A stretch of DNA of 22,219 nucleotides from a virus. The notes under the pieces are model-generated. The model searched no databases. It worked only from the letters and a program-made list of their open reading frames with translations, and had not been told where the DNA came from. Of this stretch, positions 13,181 to 21,859 are shown in pieces. A program made the translations under genes and the position numbers. Each line of letters opens with the position of its first letter. Within the stretch, counting starts at the first letter, position 1. Where the stretch lies: positions 1-22,219 of IMG/VR virus record IMGVR_UViG_3300027917_002462, one strand, 5' to 3'.

Positions 13181-13929
13181 TGCCAACTCTGACATCATAT
13201 TTTGACAAAATGACTCCTGCTAGACAGGCTACTTGGTTGAGTGAGTTAGAGTGGTCTGGTGCAACAATGGGGTTTCATATTACTCCTGGCGAAGCATATA
13301 CAGAAGTAGGTCCTATGATGCCTGGAGCTAGACGTGCTAAGTTCTTTATGCCTGGTACAGCAGAATGGATGGGCTTAAGAACTGCTGGCAGAGGTATTAA
13401 AGAAGCTGCAGGACTTGGTGCTAAAGGCGCATGGGGTAAAGCTTTTGCAGTTGGAGGAAAGGGATTGGCTAAAGCTGCTGGTAAGGGCTTTGCTCCTGGA
13501 CTTGGGCTTTATTTTACTGGAACGGCTGCTCTTGAAGGCTATCGTCAGGGTGGTGTGACTGGAGCTATTAGTGGTGGCCTAAGAGAAGCAGCTATTAACT
13601 TGGCGTTGTTTGCTGGAATACGAGCGTTAGGACCGCATGGTGCTCTTGTTCTTGCAGGTGGTGCAGCTGTTGCTGGTGCAGGATTAGCTCTTGGTTATGG
13701 ATTTGCTAAGGGTGCTGAAGCGTCTTGGCAGTATCACATGCGCAACTTACCGCTTGAGACGACAGGGTCTTTGTCAGCCTTTAGTACTGGTGGTGCTGCT
13801 ACCATGAGACAAAGAAGCTTGATGAATATTCAGCGCAGTCATTTGAATGCACGTTCGGCGTTTGGCAATGAAGCACAGTACGCACACTTGGCAAGATATA
13901 GGGGTGTTGGTAGACGAGGCTTGATGTAA
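13180..13929 (+). CDS. Gly/Ala-rich putative membrane-interacting virion protein, 249 aa
   Basis: The ATG overlaps the upstream stop by one base (TAATG) after CAAAGGAG. The first 60 residues look soluble. Residues 66-105 are a Gly/Ala/Lys-rich amphipathic stretch. Residues about 104-175 contain two or three Gly/Ala-rich hydrophobic segments (including LVLAGGAAVAGAGLALGYGF at 156-175). The C-terminal part (207-249) is basic, with ATMRQRSLMNIQRSHLNARS, a segment that looks like a conserved tail rather than a linker. Such small-residue helices resemble glycine-zipper packing in oligomeric membrane proteins. A genome-delivery or internal-virion role is inferred from composition and position just before the terminase. 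Confidence 0.75.
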   Translation: MPTLTSYFDKMTPARQATWLSELEWSGATMGFHITPGEAYTEVGPMMPGARRAKFFMPGTAEWMGLRTAGRGIKEAAGLGAKGAWGKAFAVGGKGLAKAAGKGFAPGLGLYFTGTAALEGYRQGGVTGAISGGLREAAINLALFAGIRALGPHGALVLAGGAAVAGAGLALGYGFAKGAEASWQYHMRNLPLETTGSLSAFSTGGAATMRQRSLMNIQRSHLNARSAFGNEAQYAHLARYRGVGRRGLM

Positions 13930-16334
13930 TGCACGAGAAGATCAAAGATCTATATATGGAGAACGAGTATGGAATCCAATATTTGGATTACTATAAGAAA
14001 GCAGACTCACAGTTAGTCAAGTATTGTCAAGATACCTACAATATCAACACTAAATGTCATGGCATGTGTGTGAATTGCCAGATCGATCATATCAGTCGAT
14101 ATGGTGATACTAGTGATTGGGCAATCAAGGTAGAAAAGGCTTATGTTTATGAGCAGGAAGATTTACGTGAAGTTGTTGGTATGCTTAGGCGCTTCCAGAG
14201 AGTCAAGATACTGAAGCGTAAAGGTCGTTTGGTTCGTATTCAGGCAGTCATCAACTATGGTGTATGTACAAGAGACGAGGAGCATCCTCGTGTTTATAGA
14301 GAGCGTAAATCAGATATTAACCAGCTTCGATGTGAGATATGTGAATCTGCTATGTCTGCTCGTGTACATAAGATTGAAGGTTGGGTGCCTTTTGTTCATG
14401 TTACTGCGTTTAGTGTCAAGTGTGGTTTTGTTCCAAAGAGCTATGAAGATGAGATTCCTTCAACTGTAAGAAAGACACTTACCAAAGAGAAGCTTGAAGC
14501 TCTTCTTAGTCTTATTGATCCAGTTAAATGGGCTCGTGACTTTCTAGGTATTGAGTTGCGTGAGCATCAGAAAGTTGATGCTATGTGTACAGCTAAGCAC
14601 ACTGTACGAAGGTGGGGAAGACGATCAGGTAAAACCTATTCTGAATGCCAGAAGGTTCTTAGGTTTGCTCTGACAACACAAATCTCAGAAGGACATGATG
14701 CTAAAGGAAAGGAGATTAAGCGTGGTCCAGTAGTACTTGTTGTGTCGCCATACTTGGCTCAGATTACTTTGATTTTCGATATGATTCGCAAGATGGTCAA
14801 GAGAAATCCAGATATTCACATTCAGCGTGATATTAAGACGCCTTATCACTATCTGAAGTTTGCAGATACTGAAGACTGTGAAGGTGCAGTTATTATGGGT
14901 TTTACTGCAGGATCATCGTCTGGTGCAGAAGGTGGTACTGTTCGTGGTCAAGGCGCTGACATGATGTTAGTAGATGAGGCTGATGATATGCCAGAAGCTG
15001 ATCTACTGGATGCTGTCGAGCCTATCCAGATTACAACACCCAACGTAATGATGATGGCTTCATCTACTCCAAAGGGTAAGCGCGAATGGTTCTGGAAGGT
15101 TTGTACTGAATCACCTCATTATAAGGAAACATACTTTCCTGCCACAGTACTAGACCACTGGGATGAAGTTAAGGACGAAGTTGAGCGCAAGGGTGTTACT
15201 GGCGTGCACTTCTTGCAAGAGTATATGGCACAGTTTGCTATTCAGATTGAGGGTGTTTATCAAGCGAACTATGTCACTGATGCAGAAGTTGATTACGAAT
15301 ATGGACAATCGCATAAGATATTGTGGAATCAAGAGACTTTTGGGGTAGATGCACCAGAGTCTGGATGGACTTACTCGATAGGCGTGGACTGGAATACTAA
15401 CGCTGGTGTTGAGCTTGTTATTGTAGGATTGCCTCCTAATAATATTGAGTTTTGGGTGGTAGATGCCGTTAACATACCAAAACACGAGTATCAGCAGCAT
15501 ATTGCTATGGAAAAGCTTATTGAGCTGAATCGTTACTGGAATCCATCTTTCATCTATGTAGATAGAGGTTATGGTGGCACACAGCTTGAGCATCTACAGA
15601 TCTTTTCTGATCGTGCTCGTATGCGTGAGCCAGGTTCTGCTGATGCTAAACTGAAGGACATTCTTACGGCTTATGACTTTGGTAAGAAGATTGCATATCG
15701 TAATCCTGCTACTGGTTTACAAGAAGAGACTCAAGCTAAGCCATTCTTGATTGAGAACTCTATTAGACAGTTTGAGCAAGGGCGTATTCGTTTCTCTAAG
15801 CATGACCATATCTTGCATCAACAGCTGCATAACTACATTATTGCTGGTGTAAGTCCACAGGGCGTGCCTCGTTACGGAATGAATGATAAGAAGATTGGAG
15901 ATCATAGGCTTGATGCTCTTAATCTTGCGCTAATTGGATACATTCTTGAGATGTCTGAATGGGCCACTGATGTAGGTGAAGTGGCAAATATATTGCATGC
16001 TTCTAGTTTTGGTTCACAAGAGGTTAGAAAGCTGGTAGCAGAGAACGAGCGTAATTGGATCGAATTTGTGCGTGGTGTTCCAAGAGGTATAGGTTTACCA
16101 GGTCATCTTAAAGTTAGATATGACCCTGGTTATGTTGAAATGAAAGAAACACAACGCCAGACATCTTCTGAGCATAGTCGTACTGCTGAGATAGATAATG
16201 CTGGTCGTCAAGATACTAATACATTGCGTATAGGTTTCAGCTCAGATACTGAATGGAAGTATGATGGTACTAAGAAGCCAACATCACGAGTAGCCCATAT
16301 TCATAGTCGCAAACCCAAACGAAGGACATTCTGA
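13929..16334 (+). CDS. terL: Terminase large subunit (ATPase and nuclease), 801 aa
   Basis: This is the DNA-packaging motor. The ATG overlaps the upstream stop by one base. The ATPase has Walker A GRRSGKT (230-236), Walker B MMLVDEAD with D349/E350, and the coupling motif SST at 378-380 in a TPNVMMMASSTPKGK context. The RNase H-fold nuclease follows: GVDWN (D487), YVDRGYGG (D545) and GDHRLDA (D658, D662). An extra N-terminal region of about 200 residues precedes the ATPase and carries two cysteine clusters, CHGMCVNC (C43, C47, C50) and C113 with CEIC (C135, C138), likely zinc-binding. The C-terminal 125 residues after the nuclease are basic and less ordered. At 801 residues it is clearly longer than typical large terminases (roughly 450-650). 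Confidence 0.97.
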   Translation: MHEKIKDLYMENEYGIQYLDYYKKADSQLVKYCQDTYNINTKCHGMCVNCQIDHISRYGDTSDWAIKVEKAYVYEQEDLREVVGMLRRFQRVKILKRKGRLVRIQAVINYGVCTRDEEHPRVYRERKSDINQLRCEICESAMSARVHKIEGWVPFVHVTAFSVKCGFVPKSYEDEIPSTVRKTLTKEKLEALLSLIDPVKWARDFLGIELREHQKVDAMCTAKHTVRRWGRRSGKTYSECQKVLRFALTTQISEGHDAKGKEIKRGPVVLVVSPYLAQITLIFDMIRKMVKRNPDIHIQRDIKTPYHYLKFADTEDCEGAVIMGFTAGSSSGAEGGTVRGQGADMMLVDEADDMPEADLLDAVEPIQITTPNVMMMASSTPKGKREWFWKVCTESPHYKETYFPATVLDHWDEVKDEVERKGVTGVHFLQEYMAQFAIQIEGVYQANYVTDAEVDYEYGQSHKILWNQETFGVDAPESGWTYSIGVDWNTNAGVELVIVGLPPNNIEFWVVDAVNIPKHEYQQHIAMEKLIELNRYWNPSFIYVDRGYGGTQLEHLQIFSDRARMREPGSADAKLKDILTAYDFGKKIAYRNPATGLQEETQAKPFLIENSIRQFEQGRIRFSKHDHILHQQLHNYIIAGVSPQGVPRYGMNDKKIGDHRLDALNLALIGYILEMSEWATDVGEVANILHASSFGSQEVRKLVAENERNWIEFVRGVPRGIGLPGHLKVRYDPGYVEMKETQRQTSSEHSRTAEIDNAGRQDTNTLRIGFSSDTEWKYDGTKKPTSRVAHIHSRKPKRRTF

Positions 16335-16951
16335 TGCCATTGTCAACTAAAACACTAGGTTACTTAGGGGGTGGGTTTCTTGCAGCTAGTGCTCTTGGAG
16401 GTGCAGCAATAGGTGCTGTAGGTGGTTCTGTATGGGATTATGAATCACGTGCAGGATCAGGAGCATTAGCAGGACTTGCGTTTGGTGCTACTGTTCTTGG
16501 AGGGCCTTTGGCAGTTCGTGGCGGCATACGAACAGCTAGACAAATCTCTAAGCAAGGTTTTAGTTCTGCATTAAATGCTGGTACTGTAGGAGCTATGGCT
16601 GGTGGCGTAGCAGGTGGTTTGTTTGGTCCATACGATTCCACTATTGCTAATATCACTACCGGTGCTGCTGCTGGTTTTGGTGGTGCAACACTTGCTACTA
16701 GACTAGGAAGACATCTTGGTCCACGTTTTAAGCGTATTGGACAAGCTGGTTATGTTGGTATAGCTCATGGTGGTGCAGTCAAGTCTCCTATGTTTTATGC
16801 GGGATGGGGTGGTAGGTCGTTTAGTGCTGGTATGGGTGCAATAGGCGCTGGAGCTGGAACTGCTAGCTCATTATTTGTCCCTGCAGTAGCCCATGCAATG
16901 ATAGGCGGTTCACGTCGAGATAAGCGACAGACTTCATTGAATAGATATTAA
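16334..16951 (+). CDS. Glycine-zipper-like multi-segment membrane protein, 205 aa
   Basis: The ATG overlaps the TGA of the terminase by one base (TGATG), with GAAGGA upstream. The protein is almost entirely Gly/Ala-rich and hydrophobic, with segments at about 8-32, 41-62, 80-98, 105-122 and 163-190, each spaced with GxxxG-like small residues (LGGAAIGAVGG, GTVGAMAGGVAGG). Short basic linkers separate them and the tail is RRDKRQTSLNRY. This pattern suits oligomerising membrane helices. A phage protein of this type made with the packaging proteins could be an internal virion component that inserts in the host membrane during DNA entry, but this is inference. The basic RQxSL tail recalls the C-terminus of the 249-aa protein. 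Confidence 0.75.
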   Translation: MPLSTKTLGYLGGGFLAASALGGAAIGAVGGSVWDYESRAGSGALAGLAFGATVLGGPLAVRGGIRTARQISKQGFSSALNAGTVGAMAGGVAGGLFGPYDSTIANITTGAAAGFGGATLATRLGRHLGPRFKRIGQAGYVGIAHGGAVKSPMFYAGWGGRSFSAGMGAIGAGAGTASSLFVPAVAHAMIGGSRRDKRQTSLNRY

Positions 16952-16960
16952 GAGGTCAGT

Positions 16961-17401
16961 ATGAGTCTAAAGGTCTATAACTCAAGCAAGGTTGCTATTG
17001 ATGATGCTGAGGGCTTTGTCTTTACTGCCCATAATGGTGTGCGTGGTGAATCAGTAGATGTGCTCTTGTATCTTAGAAATGACACGACGTACGTTTATTA
17101 CAACAACATCATCATTAGTGTAGAAGATTCTGATTCAGAAGACGATACTCTTGGGGTCTATGGCACGGGGCGTGGCTTCAAGTTGTCAGCTGGATCTAGA
17201 CAGCCAACAGAAGCAGAATGGGACAATGTTATAGCTGGCGACTATATAGAGATGTCGGATGTGGGTACTTCTGTAACAGGAGACATTACCACCTATTATC
17301 CATTCTGGATGCGTGTTATAGTACCTGGGAACACCGAGGTACAGACATTTAGTGATGTGAGTCTGAATATAACTGCATCTGAGCATCTAGTAGGATTGTA
17401 A
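16961..17401 (+). CDS. Small beta-rich putative virion protein, 146 aa
   Basis: The ATG follows AGAGGTCAGT. The product is rich in beta-strand patterns (VDVLLYLRNDTTYVYYNNII, FWMRVIVPG, VQTFSDVSLNITASEHLV) and acidic. The segment in which an FWMRV strand is followed by VPGNTEVQTFSDVSLNI resembles a small beta-sandwich seen in decoration or adaptor-like phage proteins, where a PxxTxxQ turn links two strands. I do not recognise a named family with certainty. Its location between the terminase and the portal favours a head or tail structural role. Confidence 0.7.
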   Translation: MSLKVYNSSKVAIDDAEGFVFTAHNGVRGESVDVLLYLRNDTTYVYYNNIIISVEDSDSEDDTLGVYGTGRGFKLSAGSRQPTEAEWDNVIAGDYIEMSDVGTSVTGDITTYYPFWMRVIVPGNTEVQTFSDVSLNITASEHLVGL

Positions 17402-17973
17402 TGGCTGATTTCACTGTTAACGAACGTACTCGCAAGCTTATGGAGACTATTAGTGAGATAGTCGACAAGGAAGATGATGTAGGTATCTTTAAGCTACAGA
17501 AACAAGCTCCTGAACGACTCAAGAAGATTTTGGCACAGACCGATGATAAGACAAAACCTTCTATGGAAGATCTTCTTAAAGAGCGACAGTACTTTGATTC
17601 TCGTACTGGAGAAGAATCAGTAGATCTGTTAGGTAGAGCAACTAACAAGGACTTCTCGTCTGTAACTGATTTTGATGCTGATGAGATTAGAGAGAATCTA
17701 CAGGCTATGCGCGAGCGTAGTGCACGTCTACAAGAAGAGTTAGGCAATCTACAGACACTAATAGAAGACAAGATTGTGAATGCCGACCCAAAGAAGGTGG
17801 AAGCAACTATTGATATTAGGAAGGATGCTAATCTTCGCAATGCTGTGCGTCGTGTTTTTGGTGACAAGAAGAAGACAATCACATTTGAGGATTACAAGAA
17901 GGCACTACAGCTTAAAACTCGCTTTGACAAGGAAGAGGTTGAAGCAACTGCTAGCGATAAGGTGAAGTTCTAA
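17401..17973 (+). CDS. Charged coiled-coil protein, 190 aa
   Basis: The ATG overlaps the preceding stop by one base (TAATG). The sequence is strongly helical and highly charged: NERTRKLMETISEIVDKEDD at the N-terminus, a coiled coil at about 93-130 (IRENLQAMRERSARLQEELG), and a lysine-rich end (DKKKTITFEDYKKALQ). No Cys, no membrane segment and no known motif are seen. Small charged helical proteins in this place may be scaffolding or head-assembly factors, but the scaffold normally lies between the protease and the major capsid gene, so this is uncertain. Confidence 0.7.
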   Translation: MADFTVNERTRKLMETISEIVDKEDDVGIFKLQKQAPERLKKILAQTDDKTKPSMEDLLKERQYFDSRTGEESVDLLGRATNKDFSSVTDFDADEIRENLQAMRERSARLQEELGNLQTLIEDKIVNADPKKVEATIDIRKDANLRNAVRRVFGDKKKTITFEDYKKALQLKTRFDKEEVEATASDKVKF

Positions 17974-18302
17974 TGCCTGGTCTGCGTAAGAAGGATGAAG
18001 TTTCGCAAGAACAGAACCAACGAGAAGAAGACTATGAGAAGCTGTTTCCTAAGATAGGAAGGGACTTTGTGAGCAAGGAAGATCTTGCTGATATTTTGGC
18101 TTTGATCGTAAATGCAATTCCTGGACTCTCTGTTGAGGTCAGTGATGCTAAAGCTACTGCCTTAGCTGCTGAGTACAAAGACAATATCAATAGTGGCAAG
18201 ACTGATAGCAAGAAATATAAGGATTTGATTAAGCTCGACGACGATGATGAGCCAGAAGAGTCTGAGGACGAAGAGGAAGAGGAAGATAGTGGCTCTATTT
18301 GA
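17973..18302 (+). CDS. Small acidic-tailed protein, 109 aa
   Basis: The ATG overlaps the preceding stop by one base (TAATG). The N-terminal 30 residues are charged, the middle holds an amphipathic helix pair (FVSKEDLADILALIVNAIPG), and the last 18 or so residues are an almost unbroken Asp/Glu run ending in SGSI. The acidic tail could mimic DNA or bind basic partners. No family is recognised. The last 14 bases of the gene overlap the start of the next gene. Confidence 0.65.
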   Translation: MPGLRKKDEVSQEQNQREEDYEKLFPKIGRDFVSKEDLADILALIVNAIPGLSVEVSDAKATALAAEYKDNINSGKTDSKKYKDLIKLDDDDEPEESEDEEEEEDSGSI

Positions 18303-19728
18303 TGAAGCAAAAGCCAAGCCTGATGTCCCATTGGTAGAGATCAGTCCGTTTGTTGAAGTAGACTTATCGCTTATTATCAAGTCGTACGAAGAGTCAATGC
18401 GTGAGTCAGGTACTGAAGAAGGCGTTATTGTCTCTGGCTATGGAGAGATAGAGAAGAACAAGGGCGCTTTGGGTCTGCTTGACAATATCAATGGCAGTTA
18501 TAGTCAGTCACCGTCAGAAGATTCTGCTGGTGGGTCAGCTGAAGTGACTATTGATACACAACTAGATCTCGGAGATGCTGGCATACCGTTTGGGGACTGT
18601 TTTCCATGTGATGGTCGAATTGTCTTTGGCGTAGACAATCTGCCACATCCTGCCATGTTTAAGTTTTGGGAAACGTATCTAGATGCTATAGAAGCTTTTA
18701 TTCAACAGATGATGAATCTGATGAATCCAATGAACTTCTATAGTGACATCTGTTTCTTGCTAGATGCTCTGCGAATTGTATGTCCACAGGATCTTTTGGT
18801 TCTGTTAGCTGTGCTGCGTTTCTTATTGGCACACTATATTATGCTGAGCTTTCAGTTCAATTTGGACTGGATAGCTATTATTGGTCTGTTGCTGCTTCCA
18901 ATCTTGATGTTAATTCACACCTTGCTGCAAATGGCAATCAATATTGGACTAGGACCATTGAAGTGCTTGATAGAGATGTTGACATTCTTCTATGAGTTAA
19001 ATGTTTCACTTGAAGCTACAGTGATGCAAGCTGCTGATGCTATAGATACTACAGTCAATAGTTTTGAGGAAGTAGGTAGACAGCTCGATTCTCTGGGTGG
19101 CGGTGCTACTGATGCGGAAGTACCTACAACGGATACTAGTGAAGATTTTGAAGAGGAGCCAGAAGAGCCGTCTGTGCCAGTGCCGCCAGCAGGAGGCTAT
19201 CAAAAATACAAGGAGTTTATTGGTAAAGTTGGTGCATTTACAAGCATGTTGATCGCCATGACAGATGCTAAGTTTACTCTTGAAGAACTGCTAGCTAAGT
19301 TTACAAGGGCTGTAGAGGTATTGATCAATTACTTGAGTGCTGGGATGTTGCTCAAGATGCAGCTTATGGGTGCAATCATTGACTTGATGAGGCTAATTGG
19401 TTTTCTTGTCGGTTTAATACGCGCCCTTATGAATGGTTCTGTATGTGATGATCCTAGTCAACCCTTGAGTCCCAGTGATGTAGAAGGACTTGTTAAAGCC
19501 TTGAATGCCAGCCAACAAACAGCTTCACAGTCTACTACATCGTCAACTGATAATCCGTTAGTAGCAAGTACAATCGGCCTAGATTTCAATACTGCCACAG
19601 GTGAACTTGTTATTACAGACAAGATTACAGACCAGAGTAAGCGTGTACCAACATGCATAAGTAAGGCTAGTGCCGACGATCGTGATACTATTTTAGAGTG
19701 GATAGACGAACTGGAAGGTTCAAGCTAA
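18289..19728 (+). CDS. Multi-span membrane protein between terminase and portal, 479 aa
   Basis: I choose the GTG at 18289, preceded by GAGGAAGATA. An upstream in-frame ATG at 18244 would start with a Lys/Arg-rich stretch that is only the other-frame reading of the preceding gene's acidic tail. The protein has a soluble N-terminus with CFPC (C104, C107) and strongly hydrophobic segments at about 168-188 and 195-218. A Glu/Pro-rich linker follows at 274-300 (EDFEEEPEEPSVPVPP), then a hydrophobic amphipathic region at 310-383 (LLKMQLMGAIIDLMRLIGFL). The tail is Ser/Thr-rich with an acidic end. It is not recognised. Finding such a membrane protein inside the head gene cluster is odd and suggests a virion component acting at the host membrane. 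Confidence 0.75.
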   Translation: MALFDEAKAKPDVPLVEISPFVEVDLSLIIKSYEESMRESGTEEGVIVSGYGEIEKNKGALGLLDNINGSYSQSPSEDSAGGSAEVTIDTQLDLGDAGIPFGDCFPCDGRIVFGVDNLPHPAMFKFWETYLDAIEAFIQQMMNLMNPMNFYSDICFLLDALRIVCPQDLLVLLAVLRFLLAHYIMLSFQFNLDWIAIIGLLLLPILMLIHTLLQMAINIGLGPLKCLIEMLTFFYELNVSLEATVMQAADAIDTTVNSFEEVGRQLDSLGGGATDAEVPTTDTSEDFEEEPEEPSVPVPPAGGYQKYKEFIGKVGAFTSMLIAMTDAKFTLEELLAKFTRAVEVLINYLSAGMLLKMQLMGAIIDLMRLIGFLVGLIRALMNGSVCDDPSQPLSPSDVEGLVKALNASQQTASQSTTSSTDNPLVASTIGLDFNTATGELVITDKITDQSKRVPTCISKASADDRDTILEWIDELEGSS

Positions 19729-19739
19729 TAGGTCTATAG

Positions 19740-21857
19740 ATGACAATTGCAGTCAATAGATTTACGGTAGAAGATCGTATTAAGCCACGATCGCCACTTT
19801 CTGTCAAGCAGGTGAACTCTCCTGTACTGGGATACAAACAAACTAATTCTCGTACGACATTTGAGCCACCTGAATATGACCTGTCTGAGTTTAACACAAT
19901 TGAGGATGTCGAAGCCTATGTTAGACAGACTCATCGTAAGAAGATCGGACTTGGGTTTAAGGAAGGCTGGGATCTTGTAGGCAAGAATATCGATACGCTT
20001 AGCTATATTAAGAAGCGTTTTGCTCAATTAGAGCATGCACAAGGTAAGCCTTGGCGTCTTTTGATGAAAGAGATTTTCTATGACTTGGTCAAGCATTCGA
20101 ATGCTTATCTAGTCAAGGTTAGAAATGCGGATGTATCTGGTGGGTTTACACGAACTGCCAATGGCAAGAGTATTGATCCTATAGCGGCTTACTTTATTAT
20201 GGCTCCAGAAACAGTACAGATTGCTAAAGACAACTCTGGGAAGATTCTTAAAGTACGTCAGTCGATGCCGGATGGTCGTACGAAGACACATGCACCTGAT
20301 TTGGTAGTGCATTTCTATCTTGATAAGAAGACTGGCTTCTCTACAGGTACACCTATCCTTACGCCAGTGAAGGACGATATTCGTACTCTAAGACGTATCG
20401 AAGAGAACATAGAGCTGCTTGTATATCAGAATCTGTTTCCGTTATTCCAGTACAAGGTAGGTACAGAGAAGTCACCAGCTAAGACTTATCCAGATGGCCA
20501 AACTGAAATAGACATCGTACATAATAAGCTTGAGTTCATGCCTCCTGAAGGTGTCCTTGTTACGCCAGAGCGACATGAAATCTCAATGATTGGTTCTGAG
20601 GGACGTGCTTTAAGAGCAGAGGGTTATCTCAAGCACTTTAAAGAACGTGTGATGGCTGGTCTGGGTACTAGTAGCGTTGACATGGGTGAGGGTGGCACTA
20701 GTAATCGTAATACTGCTGATAGGCTGTCAGATAACTTGCGAGACGATGTAAAGTCTATTCAGGATGATTTTGAAGCTCAGTTTGATTTCTTTATCATTAG
20801 AGAGCTACTATTAGAAGGCAAGTTTGGTGCTGACGTACTTGATCCAGAAAATACAGTGCATCTTAGCTTCCGTGAGATTGATACTGATCGTCAGATTGCC
20901 AAAGAAAATCATGTGGCACAAATGTACACACAGCATATTTTCTCAGAGGACGAGGCTCGTATCAAGATAGGCTACGATCCTATTCCACTAGACGATCAAG
21001 AAGTCAGGGAGAAGATGTATTGGAGTATGATTGAGCAACCTAGCTTGCTTATCAGATCTATCGATGAATCATCTGGCCTGTCTGCTGCTACTGACAACCC
21101 TCAGGTTGCTGTGGAGAAAACCAATGCACGTGAGGGTGAAGAGAGAACTAAACGTATTGGTGCGGCCAGCAAACCACAGCCTCAGCAAGCTGCCAAGAAG
21201 AATAGTGGTCAGAGAGCTGGAGCAAGTAGGGATCAGCCTAGTAACCAATATGGCACTAGAACTGGTCCTAAGACGCGAAGAGATTTTGTAGATACTGAAT
21301 TACTTTCACATGTAGAACAGTTACTACATGATGTTTCAATCTATCTACAGTCAGATGCAAGTAAGTCATGGGTCAAAGGCGTAATCAAGGCCTGGACCGA
21401 ACAGACAAACAAGAGGCAATCAAGACTAGCAAGAGGTGCTTTTGTAGCTGGCGTTCGTAGCGTTGGCCTCAATCCATATTTCTATAATTTAGCATCACAG
21501 GTTCGAACTGTTGAAGATCATTCATCACGTTATGTACGTAAGTTGGCTCGTAATCTAGAGGATAGGTTTCAGAGATTGACAGGTGAAGAAGATGTTTCAA
21601 CCATGATGTCGATTATGGATATTACTGTTAATCGTGTAAATGCTATCAATGAAACAGAACAGCAAAGAGCGTATAATTATGGTAGATTAGTAGCGTTCAG
21701 GTTGACCGGTGATAAAGTCAAATATACATCTCATGCTGGCGCCTGCGAGGAGTGTATGATAACAACAAGACAGGATAATCTTGATCCAAGAAAGTTGTCT
21801 ATTGATGACATTCCTCCTGTGCATCCGTACTGTAGTTGTTCTGTAGACAAGGAATAA
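19740..21857 (+). CDS. Portal protein with C-terminal MuF-like head-morphogenesis domain, 705 aa
   Basis: The portal is the dodecameric ring at the head vertex through which DNA enters and leaves. The ATG follows AGGTCTATAG. Residues about 40-440 show the portal pattern: PWRLLMKEIFYDLVKHSNAY, IAAYFIMAPETVQI, then GFSTGTPILTPVKDDIRTLR leading into the long clip/stem helices, and a FREID strand. A low-complexity linker (455-515, rich in Ala, Gln, Lys and Arg) joins a helical C-terminal region (515-705). This ends in YTSHAGACEECM (C669, C672) and IPPVHPYCSCS (H695, C698, C700), the typical end of MuF/SPP1 gp7-type head-morphogenesis proteins. Those are normally a separate gene just downstream of the portal, so this looks like a fusion. 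Confidence 0.9.
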   Translation: MTIAVNRFTVEDRIKPRSPLSVKQVNSPVLGYKQTNSRTTFEPPEYDLSEFNTIEDVEAYVRQTHRKKIGLGFKEGWDLVGKNIDTLSYIKKRFAQLEHAQGKPWRLLMKEIFYDLVKHSNAYLVKVRNADVSGGFTRTANGKSIDPIAAYFIMAPETVQIAKDNSGKILKVRQSMPDGRTKTHAPDLVVHFYLDKKTGFSTGTPILTPVKDDIRTLRRIEENIELLVYQNLFPLFQYKVGTEKSPAKTYPDGQTEIDIVHNKLEFMPPEGVLVTPERHEISMIGSEGRALRAEGYLKHFKERVMAGLGTSSVDMGEGGTSNRNTADRLSDNLRDDVKSIQDDFEAQFDFFIIRELLLEGKFGADVLDPENTVHLSFREIDTDRQIAKENHVAQMYTQHIFSEDEARIKIGYDPIPLDDQEVREKMYWSMIEQPSLLIRSIDESSGLSAATDNPQVAVEKTNAREGEERTKRIGAASKPQPQQAAKKNSGQRAGASRDQPSNQYGTRTGPKTRRDFVDTELLSHVEQLLHDVSIYLQSDASKSWVKGVIKAWTEQTNKRQSRLARGAFVAGVRSVGLNPYFYNLASQVRTVEDHSSRYVRKLARNLEDRFQRLTGEEDVSTMMSIMDITVNRVNAINETEQQRAYNYGRLVAFRLTGDKVKYTSHAGACEECMITTRQDNLDPRKLSIDDIPPVHPYCSCSVDKE

Positions 21858-21859
21858 CT

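Noticed and set aside
15150-15593. 147-aa minus-strand frame inside the terminase gene
   Set aside because: It lies opposite conserved terminase motifs. It is a shadow frame without a ribosome binding site.
17349-17882. 177-aa minus-strand Ser/Arg-rich frame
   Set aside because: Its composition is that of the complement of a charged coiled-coil gene; there is no binding site and the orientation opposes the operon.
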